From: Lentisphaeria bacterium
Lineage (GTDB): Bacteria > Verrucomicrobiota > Lentisphaeria > Victivallales > GWF2-50-93
Direction of reading: 5' to 3'
Assembly: GCA_020056205.1 (NCBI GenBank)
Contig: JAGVIF010000043.1
Span: 1-6,366 of the forward strand
DNA length: 6,366 nucleotides
A program made the position numbers and the translations under genes. The notes below the pieces were generated by a model, which saw only the letters and a program-made list of their open reading frames with translations, was not told where the DNA came from and did no database searches. Within the stretch, counting starts at the first letter, position 1. Every line of letters starts with the position of its first letter. Positions 1 through 6,004 of the stretch are shown here, one piece after another.

Positions 1-99
1 AAGACCGCCGCGGGTATTGCCCCTGCCAGAAATACTTGCGAGCCCTCCGATGGCATCTGCAACGGCGCGGTTTATGACTTTTGCAACTGGCTCCTATAA
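1..99 (+). other. Left-edge stretch, possible gene end, unassigned
   Basis: Frame 1 is open from the window edge to a TAA at 97-99, giving a 32-codon tail that ends in DFCNWLL. The opposite strand is also open over most of this stretch, so the direction of any coding cannot be decided. The last codons fall in a repeat block (79-94) that recurs inverted at 6193-6208, where the same frame reads FEFCNWLP. The ending may therefore be repeat-derived. No protein family is recognised. Confidence 0.2.
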
Positions 100-267
100 C
101 TAATAACCCTTTGAAAATCGGCAATCTGAAATCGATACCGACCCCGACCCGAATGGCGCTAAGTTAAGGCAGTTGCCACAGGGTAACTCGGGTCTATTTG
201 ACCCGATAATAGCGGGTCAGATAGACCCGCGCTACTTCTTTTGTTGGAGTTCACAGTTTTAGCGTGT
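79..267 (+). repeat. Left copy of a three-block dispersed repeat
   Basis: Three blocks occur here in the same order as in an inverted copy at 6128-6208. Block 1 is TTTTGCAACTGGCTCC (79-94; right copy has one change). Block 2 is CCTTTGAAA (108-116; identical at 6158-6166). Block 3 spans 243-267, beginning GTTGGAGTTCACAG, and matches 24 of 25 bases with 6128-6152 on the other strand. The gap between blocks 2 and 3 is 126 nt here but only 5 nt in the right copy. This suggests extra DNA was inserted in the left copy or lost from the right one. Confidence 0.6.
189..229. repeat. Nested palindrome: two hairpin arms, inverted
   Basis: Two 17-bp arms (189-205 and 213-229) pair with each other with only one wobble mismatch, across a 7-nt spacer. 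Each arm is also a small hairpin by itself: CGGGTC-TATTT-GACCCG on the left and CGGGTC-AGATA-GACCCG on the right. The sequence can therefore fold as one long stem or as two short ones. There is no T-run after it, so it does not look like an intrinsic terminator. It lies in the extra segment that separates blocks 2 and 3 of the left-edge repeat. Confidence 0.7.
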
Positions 268-277
268 GTTTTAAAAT
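250..277 (+). promoter_or_regulatory. Candidate promoter of the glycosyltransferase gene
   Basis: TTCACA (250-255) resembles a -35 box (5 of 6), and TAAAAT (272-277) resembles a -10 box (5 of 6), with a 16-nt spacer. The -35 box lies inside the dispersed repeat block 243-267, so the repeat may supply half of the promoter. Transcription would start about ten bases before the ATG at 294, leaving almost no leader. That agrees with the absence of a Shine-Dalgarno there. This is a match by eye only. Confidence 0.35.
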
Positions 278-293
278 CTAAAAAATTTTTTTC

Positions 294-2000
294 ATGATAA
301 AAATATCAAATCTTGATGAGTTAAAAAAGAGCCGCGCCTGTATGCTGATTTTTCTTTTCTGGGCATTGCTTTATCTCCCGCGCCTGTCCGAAACTGAGCT
401 TGACTATGACGAGGGAAGACGGGTTTTTCCGGCAATAACGATGCTCAAGACCGGCGATTGGGCCGTTCCTGAATTCGAAGGGGAAAAATATTTCCGCAAA
501 CCGCCGCTGATGAACTGGCTTATTGCCTCCTCTTTCAAGGCAACCGGAATAACAAATGAATTCACTGCGAGGCTGCCGTCGGCTCTTTCGGTCCTCGCTC
601 TTTCCATGTTTTTAATCCTTTCCCCTTCAAATTTTCTTCCCGGCGCAAAAGTTCTCTCATCTCTGATGATTTTAACGACCATAGGGTTCTTGGTGAAATG
701 CAGGACTGCGGAGATAGACGGCATATACTCTGTCTTCGGCGGCCTAGCGATAATCCTGTGGCTCAATTTGTATTCATTAAAGCGCGTCGGATTTGCTCTC
801 TGGTTCTTCCCGGCTCTTATTCTCGGACTTTCCGTTCTGCTCAAAGGCCCGATGGCGCTCATCTTCTTTTATATCTGCGCCGGCTCGGTTCTCATCTGCC
901 GCAATAAAACAAAAATGTTTTTATCTCCTTCTCTCATAATATCTTTCGCATTAATCTTTCTGATCTTTTTCTCATGGTATTACTTCGCGTCTTCAGGCTC
1001 CCCAAACGGAGAATCCGCAAAAATATTAGGAACGTGGTCAAGTGAAATCATATACAGGCTCAATCCTGAAAATATTGACTTCTCAAAATGGATAAGAAAT
1101 GTTTTGGGTTCTCTTTTGGCTTGTCTTCCATGGATTCTATTTCTACCTTTAGCCCGAAAATCATCGCGAACAGACCCGTCGAATGCCAACAATGATTTGA
1201 CCATTCCCCTCCTGAAGGCATTGACAGTGTTCTTCGTCATAACAGCCTTGATGCCTGCGACAAAGGCGAGATATTTTATGCCGGCTTATCCGATTGTCGC
1301 AGTTCTTGTCGCCGTAAATATTGCGAATTTCGCAAATGACAAAGCGCTCAAGGCATGGGCTTGGACTCTCAAAATTTCTGCGGCGCTGCTGTTTGCGGCC
1401 TCAATCATCTGTTTATGCGCATATTCAGGGACAAGCGCCCTTTTAAAAATTTCTCCGCGCTTTGAAAATATCATTCCGTCTCCGGTGAAGTTGGTTGTTT
1501 TTTCTTTTTCGCCATACGACATTTTTATTATGGCGCTGGGATTTTCCGCGGCGCTGTTTTATCTTTTGTTTATTCAAAAACATATTCACAGAGATTGCGC
1601 CGCGCGAAATTCGCAAAAACTTGCCTTTCTTTCCTGTCTTTGCGTTCTCGCTTTTGCGATTTTCGCAGACGCTTACGCGGTTCCGTTTGGAAGGCTTAAA
1701 GAAAAGGACAGACCTGCCGCAAAAATCATAAACCGTTCATTTGACAGTTCTTTTCATGAATTGAAACTGTTCAATGTGGGGCTTGGCGAGCCCTTTTTAT
1801 TTTATCTTAATATGCCGTATCGCGCAGTCGGCAGAGATGAAGTCCTGAAAGGAAAAGGAATATTCCTGCTTCCATCTGAAACTTACGGCGACCTTGTGAA
1901 AAACGGAGAAATAGACAATAATTCCGTCCGCGCAGTATCCTCATTTAAACGAAAAAAAATGGAATATTCGATAATCAGAATTGGAATTCAGGTTTATTGA
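294..2000 (+). CDS. GT39 / ArnT-like membrane glycosyltransferase
   Basis: This is an integral membrane glycosyltransferase of the GT-C fold (PMT/ArnT group). Such enzymes move a sugar from a polyprenyl-phosphate carrier to lipid A, another lipid or a protein at the periplasmic face; the donor and acceptor here are unknown. Family marks include DYDEGRR (37-43, with the acidic pair of the first periplasmic loop), YFRKPPL (66-72), ARLPSAL (92-98), the second acidic motif RTAEID (137-142), LLKGP (182-186) and RYFMPAYP (326-333). About a dozen hydrophobic segments lie between residues 17 and 465, followed by a soluble C-terminal part of roughly 100 residues. The 568-residue length is close to ArnT (about 550). 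The start at 294 has no Shine-Dalgarno; Met17 (342) just before the first membrane segment is an alternative. The 3' end overlaps the convergent gene by 26 bp. Confidence 0.9.
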   Translation: MIKISNLDELKKSRACMLIFLFWALLYLPRLSETELDYDEGRRVFPAITMLKTGDWAVPEFEGEKYFRKPPLMNWLIASSFKATGITNEFTARLPSALSVLALSMFLILSPSNFLPGAKVLSSLMILTTIGFLVKCRTAEIDGIYSVFGGLAIILWLNLYSLKRVGFALWFFPALILGLSVLLKGPMALIFFYICAGSVLICRNKTKMFLSPSLIISFALIFLIFFSWYYFASSGSPNGESAKILGTWSSEIIYRLNPENIDFSKWIRNVLGSLLACLPWILFLPLARKSSRTDPSNANNDLTIPLLKALTVFFVITALMPATKARYFMPAYPIVAVLVAVNIANFANDKALKAWAWTLKISAALLFAASIICLCAYSGTSALLKISPRFENIIPSPVKLVVFSFSPYDIFIMALGFSAALFYLLFIQKHIHRDCAARNSQKLAFLSCLCVLAFAIFADAYAVPFGRLKEKDRPAAKIINRSFDSSFHELKLFNVGLGEPFLFYLNMPYRAVGRDEVLKGKGIFLLPSETYGDLVKNGEIDNNSVRAVSSFKRKKMEYSIIRIGIQVY

Positions 2001-3840
2001 CAAGAGCGCTTCTGAGCCTGTTTGAACTTTCGTGAAGGCCGCCGATTCTGTTGCGCGCCAGCCATAGTTCCTCATGCCTGCTTATGACATTGAGGAGGTC
2101 TTTTTTCAGGCGGGAAGCTTCGATTTTTTCACCGAGCGCGTAAAGCGCCTTGTTGATACCGAGCCGGGCCATCGCCATTGAATTAAGCAGTTCGGATTTC
2201 ACCAATTGTCCGTCCGGGATTTCCGGTTTCGATGAGATATTCGCCTCAGCAAGCTCGTCAAAACGCTTCAGACATTTCAAGAGTTTGGCGGCATCCAGTC
2301 CCTCGAGCGTCTTTTTGTCAGTCATATCCCAGAAGAGAAGGCGGTTGAAGACGCCTAAATTTGCGGGAAGGACACCCGTCTCCTCGTTGACTTTGCCGAG
2401 TTCGTATGCGACCTTGCCGAGCGTCCCACTTCCGTCCCTGAAGACGAAGATATCCAACGCCCCCTGCAAATCAATTCCGCGTGATTTTTCAAATGACCAT
2501 GAATATGCCGCTCCCGCGAGAAATCCGAGATAACTTATCGGAAGATATTGGTGATGCCCACCGTCACCCCAATCGGTGTTCAGGAATCCCTCTGCTCCGT
2601 TTTTCTTGCCATTTTCAGCGGCGTTGAGAAGATTTCCGATGCAGTTTTCGGTGCGTCCTGTAAGCGAGTTCCAGCTTGAAGTTCCGGGGCATACATAAAA
2701 TGGAATACCGGAGTTCTTGAAGATTTCCGTCTCCTTCTCATATGGATGATTGGCCTCATATCCCCAGTTGAGCGCGATCAAGTCCGGCGGAAGGGACGGC
2801 ACATATTTTGGCTCGTGAAGTATTATGTCCGCCCAAAACATCATTTTTCTCTTGTTTTTTCTGACAAGTTTGTTTATCTCTATGAGATGATCAAGATAGA
2901 CTTTGGTTTTTCCTTTTTCTTTGCAAAGATCGGCGCTCCAGCCCTGTCCGATCTCCCATGTTTCGTCGCAGCCGACGTTGAAAAGGGGACTGCTGAAATT
3001 AGGGAGGAATTCTTCATAGAGAGATTCGAGCAATTTGAGGCTTTCTTTGTCCGGTTTTAAGGTGCTCCCGTGTTTTGTCTGTCCGCCCTCGCCCCAGGGC
3101 GCCGAATAGCCGTCGGGACATTCCGCAAAATGTTTATACTCGGGATGTTTCAGCCAGCGGTCGAAGTGGCCGAAGGAATTCAGGTTTGGCGTGAGGGAGA
3201 TGAAGCGATCCCGGCAGTATAAATCAAGTTCGATGATTTCCCTTGCCGTCATCGGGGAGGAATTCCGCCAGACGATTTCATGCGCGGAGAACGCGAATGT
3301 GTGCTCCGTATAAAGTTCGATGTGATTGATTTTTAGCGACGCCATCAAATCCACGAGCTGGAAAAGCGTTTCCATTTTTGGAACTTTGTCGCGGCTTATG
3401 TCTAACATTACTCCGCGGACCGGAAAGTCAGGGCAGTCCTCGATTTCAATTTCAGGAATTAATGTTCCGCACTGCTCAATTATCTGCGCGATCGTCTGAA
3501 GCCCATAGAAGATTCCGGCTTCTCCGGTGGCAGAAAGCCGTATGCCTTTGCGCCCGATTGAAAGAATGTATTTTTGGGAATCGCTTTTTTTGTCATCGGG
3601 ATTTAAAACGGCCTCAACGAGAATGCTTCCGTTGCAAGGGGTGGATGCCGAGACCTGCAATTCTCCCTTGAAGCGCTCGGCAAATCTATCAGCGAAGGCG
3701 ATGAAATGCCGCTTCAGCGACGGGGAAAATTCCGGAGCGATTTTTATCCGGCGGTGTTCCCTTAAGTCGTGTGTTTTTTCCGAGACCTTCAATTTTTGGG
3801 GTACTGGACAGAGCAATAGTTTCTTTTGTCGAGTAGACAT
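1975..3840 (-). CDS. GH20-family beta-N-acetylhexosaminidase-like hydrolase
   Basis: This protein is a family 20 glycoside hydrolase, whose members remove terminal GlcNAc or GalNAc by substrate-assisted catalysis. Residues about 10-135 form the GH20b-like N-terminal domain (CPVPQKL at 11-17; GIFYGLQTIAQ at 109-119). The TIM barrel starts at RGVMLDISRD (142-151). The catalytic Asp-Glu pair is D292-E293 in FNVGCDETW; the usual H-x-G-G-D-E reads N-V-G-C-D-E here. Later barrel motifs are FWADI (335-339) and DWGDGGHHQYLP (423-434). A helical C-terminal region ends in LWLARNRIGGLHESSNRL (592-609). No signal peptide is visible (MSTRQKK start), so it is probably cytoplasmic and acts on imported oligosaccharides. 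The start is supported by AGGAG 8 nt upstream. The family is certain; the exact substrate is not. Confidence 0.9.
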   Translation of the reverse strand: MSTRQKKLLLCPVPQKLKVSEKTHDLREHRRIKIAPEFSPSLKRHFIAFADRFAERFKGELQVSASTPCNGSILVEAVLNPDDKKSDSQKYILSIGRKGIRLSATGEAGIFYGLQTIAQIIEQCGTLIPEIEIEDCPDFPVRGVMLDISRDKVPKMETLFQLVDLMASLKINHIELYTEHTFAFSAHEIVWRNSSPMTAREIIELDLYCRDRFISLTPNLNSFGHFDRWLKHPEYKHFAECPDGYSAPWGEGGQTKHGSTLKPDKESLKLLESLYEEFLPNFSSPLFNVGCDETWEIGQGWSADLCKEKGKTKVYLDHLIEINKLVRKNKRKMMFWADIILHEPKYVPSLPPDLIALNWGYEANHPYEKETEIFKNSGIPFYVCPGTSSWNSLTGRTENCIGNLLNAAENGKKNGAEGFLNTDWGDGGHHQYLPISYLGFLAGAAYSWSFEKSRGIDLQGALDIFVFRDGSGTLGKVAYELGKVNEETGVLPANLGVFNRLLFWDMTDKKTLEGLDAAKLLKCLKRFDELAEANISSKPEIPDGQLVKSELLNSMAMARLGINKALYALGEKIEASRLKKDLLNVISRHEELWLARNRIGGLHESSNRLRSALVNKPEFQF

Positions 3841-3848
3841 TTAATGTT

Positions 3849-3853
3849 CTCCT
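3849..3853 (-). promoter_or_regulatory. Ribosome binding site of the GH20 gene
   Basis: On the - strand AGGAG lies 8 nt before the ATG at 3840-3838, which fixes the start of the hydrolase gene. The surrounding ten bases (3849-3858) occur again at 3929-3938 in the same orientation, 80 bp further upstream, but without a start codon after them. Confidence 0.75.
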
Positions 3854-3883
3854 ATTTTAGATTTAGTTTGTATTCCCTGTTGT

Positions 3884-3906
3884 CTCCGCCCTTTCGGTCT
3901 GCGGAG
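3884..3906 (-). promoter_or_regulatory. Leader hairpin upstream of the GH20 gene
   Basis: On the - strand CTCCGC and GCGGAG pair (6 bp). The loop contains a further CC-GAAA-GG pairing with a GNRA tetraloop, leaving a 3-nt AGA bulge. It lies about 43 nt upstream of the hydrolase start. No T-run follows, so a leader RNA structure or protein site is more likely than a terminator. Its function is unknown. Confidence 0.45.
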
Positions 3907-3939
3907 TGTCACAATATCAAATTTCAAACTCCTATTTTT

Positions 3940-4145
3940 ACATCGATTAACAGGATGGGAAGGATGAGACAGAAATTTGCCGGTGTGTCCGCCGGACGGC
4001 GGGACACGGGGCGGTCTAAGAACCGCGCGAAAAAACCCTGCGGGCCTTGCCACGCAGTTTCGAGACCGCCGATGAATCTTGTCGGTTTACGGCAAATTCC
4101 ATGGCTATCAATTGCGTTCATCCTATATATCCTGCTCATCCATGT
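3940..4145. repeat. 206-bp multi-branched inverted-repeat element
   Basis: Imperfect terminal inverted repeats of 28 bp bound the element (3940-3967 with 4118-4145). Both arms carry GGAT or ATCC words spaced about 9 bases apart. Inside, 3972-3982 pairs with 4090-4100 (10 of 11). Then comes a hairpin at 3985-4007 (GTGTCC/GGACAC plus GCC/GGC with one bulged G and loop GGAC). An 8-bp stem GGCGGTCT/AGACCGCC (4010-4017 with 4063-4070) encloses another hairpin at 4038-4057 (CTGCG/CGCAG plus GGC/GCC with one bulged A). The whole could fold as a branched, cloverleaf-like structure. Open frames across it look like shadows. It could be a MITE-like element or a structured RNA; the sequence does not decide which. 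Confidence 0.65.
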
Positions 4146-4156
4146 TAAATCAAGTT

Positions 4157-4363
4157 TTATTCTGTGACCATATGCGATATGGAGTGATTTTGGGGATTAA
4201 CACCTTCACGCTTTCGCATTGTGGCTGATCTTACACCTTTCCAAAGGCTTCGCATAATTGGTTACCCTCCCATATGCTCTGGTTAGTTCCGGACTGGTTG
4301 GTTAGCCTTTGTCCGTGTTGGATTTGCCAACTGATTTATATTAGCTGTGCTTGGCGCACTCAT
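4157..4363 (-). pseudogene. Small broken reading frame with a strong ribosome site
   Basis: On the - strand AAAGGAG is followed 7 nt later by ATG (4363-4361). The frame gives a 26-residue peptide starting MSAPSTANINQLANP and stops at TAA (4285-4283). Without any frame change it continues through a second TAA (4264-4262) to ATG (4255), which opens a 32-residue peptide starting MRSLWKGVRSATMRKRE and ending at TAA (4159-4157). All parts share one frame, so a decayed gene of about 66 residues is plausible. Two separate leader peptides are the alternative, since GGGAGGG lies before the second ATG. No family is recognised, and chance cannot be excluded. Confidence 0.3.
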
Positions 4364-4433
4364 TTTTTTCTCCTTTGTTTTTACTCAAAAATTGAATTGT
4401 TTACTGTCAGAACTCTTCTTTTTGTTTCATTTT

Positions 4434-4495
4434 GTGGAGGGCCACGCTCGCCGTGGCCGGCCATTTTCTCGGTCGCGGCGAGCGCGACCCTCCAC
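4434..4495. repeat. REP/BIME-like pair of inverted hairpins
   Basis: Two 25-bp arms (4434-4458 and 4471-4495) are inverted copies with 4 differences, separated by 12 nt. Each arm starts, on its own strand, with GTGGAG followed by a 7-bp hairpin. The left is GGCCACG-CTCGC-CGTGGCC and the right is GGTCGCG-GCGAG-CGCGACC. The four differences are two compensatory pairs, so each hairpin stays perfect, and the loops are reverse complements. A GTGG foot before a hairpin, with two units head to head, matches the published architecture of REP units and BIMEs mobilised by RAYT transposases. No RAYT gene is in the window. A further small hairpin, ACGCC-TGC-GGCGT, adjoins at 4494-4506. Confidence 0.65.
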
Positions 4496-4516
4496 GCCTG
4501 CGGCGTAAAAATGGAA

Positions 4517-4568
4517 GGTCGTCGTTTTGCCTTTGGCAAGCGTCGCTTCGCTCGGCAAGGCGACGACC
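4517..4568. terminator. Long hairpin, possible terminator of the URO-D-family gene
   Basis: A 15-bp stem (4517-4531 with 4554-4568) contains two adjacent G-T wobbles and encloses a 22-nt loop. On the + strand GTTTTTATTT follows directly. On the - strand TTCCATTTTTA follows, so the layout would allow termination in both directions. It lies about 77 bp beyond the stop of the URO-D-family gene, the only nearby gene it could serve. Its position right after the REP-like pair means it may equally be another repeat unit. Confidence 0.4.
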
Positions 4569-4604
4569 GTTTTTATTTAAATATATTTATGAATTATTTA
4601 TGTC

Positions 4605-4621
4605 GAATCCGTCACGGATTC
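4605..4621. repeat. Short perfect hairpin after the URO-D-family gene
   Basis: GAATCCG-TCA-CGGATTC is a perfect 7-bp stem with a 3-nt loop, 23 bp past the - strand stop. The - strand continues with GACATAAATAATT, which is not a T-run, so it is a weak terminator candidate. It might act as a 3' RNA-stabilising hairpin. Confidence 0.35.
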
Positions 4622-4644
4622 AGGGAAATGTGAACGGCGCATTC

Positions 4645-5766
4645 TCAACGCATTCCGAAGGATTTTTCTTTCAGGTCTAAGTAATAGACATAGTTTTCCC
4701 AGGAGACATCTGGCGGACAGCGGTGGTCGCAAAACGGGATGTAGCCGCCGCGTTCGACCCAGGGAGTGATTGACTTCATGTAGGCATCTATGGCTTTGGG
4801 GCCTTTAGCCATCTGTGTCTTGTCGAATCCGCCCATAATTCTCAAATCTTTTCCGTATTCCTTGAGGAGTTCGCCGGGGTGACAGCAGCAGAGGACTTCA
4901 AAAGGGAAGAGGCTGTTGATCCCGCAATCAAGGAATATCGGAAGAATGGGGCGGACATCTCCGTCGCAGTCAATATACCAGATGTCAATGCCATACTTTT
5001 TCAATTTCGCGTTTATTCTTTTGTATCGTGGCGCGATTTTTTCGCGGTAAAATTCAACGGACACAAGCGGCCCGTTCTTGAAGCATATATCTTCCCATCC
5101 GGCCGCGTAATCAAATTTAAAATGCGGGAGTATGGCGTCAAGAAAATTTTCAATCAGCACGCATTGGTTTTCGATCATGTCCTCGATCATTTCAGGATAA
5201 TCGTAAATGCCGTAAGCGAGACCTTCAACTGTCAGCAGATCCCGGATCTGGCCTATCATCGAGCCGCACCAGACGCCGAGAGGATAATTTCTGCTTTCCG
5301 GATGCATTTTCTTGTATTTTTCAATATCCGGCTTTCTGGCTGGATTATCCGGATTGAGATGATCTTTTTTTACTTTTTTCCAGTCATCAGGCGTTTGTAT
5401 TGACGAACCTATATAGTGTGGAATAGTTGAATGGCCGTCTTTAAGGATTTCACAGATAAGTCCGTTACCGTCCCTGATAGTTTGTGTTTTTTCTGTTTCG
5501 GAGAGGACTATCCTTTCAAACGGGGGCAGTATCCAAGGCGCGGAGATGCTGCTGATTTCGTCAAAACTGAAAAAAATATTCGCTTCTGCCTCGTTTGTTA
5601 TCCCATTGTCCACGAAAGTCTTCCATAACGCGTAATTTTCCTGCCAATAGCCGAATTCCATATTGAAGCATCTGTCAATTGATTTGTAATGCATTTGATT
5701 GATAAAACGCTCTCTGTCCGTCATATTGCTTTTCCATTTTGGCCTGCATGGCGTGATTGTTTTCAT
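4645..5766 (-). CDS. Uroporphyrinogen-decarboxylase (URO-D) family protein
   Basis: This 373-residue protein belongs to the URO-D/methyltransferase superfamily. It includes HemE but also many corrinoid- or thiol-dependent methyltransferases. Motifs in order: MTDRERF (15-21), FFSFDEIS (65-72, with an Asp in the region of the HemE active-site Asp), DYAAGWEDICFKNGPLVS (219-236), IDCDGD (265-270), FPFEV (287-291), DLRIMGGFDK (307-316) and the C-terminal CDHRCPPDVSWENYVYYL (346-363). HemE's N-terminal arginine-rich substrate signature is missing, so a role in haem synthesis is unlikely. Notable are the run C293-C294-C295-H296 and C346-D-H-R-C350; both could bind metal, which is inference. The start at 5766 is chosen over 5805 because AAGGAGGA lies 7 nt before it, and because the earlier ATG lies in a tandem repeat. 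No signal peptide is seen, so it should be cytoplasmic. Confidence 0.88.
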   Translation of the reverse strand: MKTITPCRPKWKSNMTDRERFINQMHYKSIDRCFNMEFGYWQENYALWKTFVDNGITNEAEANIFFSFDEISSISAPWILPPFERIVLSETEKTQTIRDGNGLICEILKDGHSTIPHYIGSSIQTPDDWKKVKKDHLNPDNPARKPDIEKYKKMHPESRNYPLGVWCGSMIGQIRDLLTVEGLAYGIYDYPEMIEDMIENQCVLIENFLDAILPHFKFDYAAGWEDICFKNGPLVSVEFYREKIAPRYKRINAKLKKYGIDIWYIDCDGDVRPILPIFLDCGINSLFPFEVLCCCHPGELLKEYGKDLRIMGGFDKTQMAKGPKAIDAYMKSITPWVERGGYIPFCDHRCPPDVSWENYVYYLDLKEKSFGMR

Positions 5767-5773
5767 TGATAAC

Positions 5774-5781
5774 TCCTCCTT
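5774..5781 (-). promoter_or_regulatory. Strong Shine-Dalgarno deciding the URO-D-family start
   Basis: On the - strand AAGGAGGA is followed after 7 nt (GTTATCA) by ATG at 5766-5764. A longer open frame starts at 5805, but that ATG lies inside the CACCGATGAA tandem repeat and would place this Shine-Dalgarno within the coding region. The shorter protein is therefore preferred. Confidence 0.85.
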
Positions 5782-5792
5782 TGAAACTTCAC

Positions 5793-5819
5793 CACCGATG
5801 AACACCGATGAACACCGAT
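5793..5819. repeat. 10-bp tandem repeat CACCGATGAA, 2.7 copies
   Basis: CACCGATGAA is repeated perfectly at 5793-5802 and 5803-5812, with a partial copy CACCGAT at 5813-5819. It lies 12 bp upstream of the Shine-Dalgarno of the URO-D-family gene, inside its probable leader. From memory, closely similar repeats are scattered between genes in several MAG-derived lineages, including planctomycetes and lentisphaeres. That is a recollection, not a search result. Confidence 0.85.
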
Positions 5820-5848
5820 TTTATCAATTTAGTTTCATTTTGATAAAA
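5818..5848 (-). promoter_or_regulatory. Candidate promoter inside a 9-bp dyad, URO-D-family gene
   Basis: TTTTATCAA (5819-5827) and TTGATAAAA (5840-5848) form a perfect 9-bp inverted repeat with a 12-nt spacer. On the - strand the same bases supply TTATCA (5846-5841, 4 of 6 for -35) and TAAAAT (5823-5818, 5 of 6 for -10), 17 nt apart. The dyad would thus cover both promoter boxes, as an operator does. The start point would fall near 5811, placing most of the tandem repeat in the leader. The region is AT-rich, so this could be chance. Confidence 0.35.
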
Positions 5849-5872
5849 CACCGAGGCGTAAGCACTCGGTGT
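5848..5872. repeat. Stable hairpin upstream of the URO-D-family gene
   Basis: ACACCGAG (5848-5855) pairs perfectly with CTCGGTGT (5865-5872). Inside, GC-GTAA-GC closes with a GNRA-type loop and one bulged A, giving 10 bp in all. On the - strand TTTTATC follows, so it could end transcription coming from beyond the right edge or act as an attenuator before the URO-D-family gene. The T-run is short, so this is tentative. Confidence 0.45.
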
Positions 5873-6004
5873 AGGACGTTAATTTCTAATTTTTGCAATT
5901 GTTGAGAACCTCTAATAAAAGGTCTCTTTTGAAAAAAGCAATCTTTAGACTCATCTTCGACACTTTTGGCGTTTTTTCAGGGGGCTTCGCAGGAGAGACG
6001 GCCT
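5873..6004. other. Intergenic stretch without a recognisable gene
   Basis: No supported gene is seen. There is a weak inverted repeat near 5903-5928 (GAGaACCT against AGGTCTC). The reading frames that cross the area have no ribosome site and no family resemblance. Confidence 0.4.

Noticed and set aside
3826..4167. + and - strand frames across the 206-bp element
   Set aside because: Their composition follows the inverted repeats, they are open on both strands as expected of palindromic DNA, and no domain is recognisable.
4274..4680. Two + strand frames of 119 and 82 codons
   Set aside because: Both are made of the REP-like hairpin pair and the terminator-like hairpin, lack ribosome sites and run into the 3' end of the URO-D-family gene.
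4879..5403. + strand frame of 174 codons
   Set aside because: It lies opposite the well-supported URO-D-family gene and is a shadow of its codon usage.
5767..5805. N-terminal extension of the URO-D-family protein to the ATG at 5805
   Set aside because: The extra 13 residues come from the tandem repeat and the Shine-Dalgarno itself; the start at 5766 has ideal spacing.
5793..5819. CRISPR array or iteron-type origin
   Set aside because: The units are 10 bp, directly adjacent, with no spacers, and no cas or rep gene is present; it is a simple tandem repeat.
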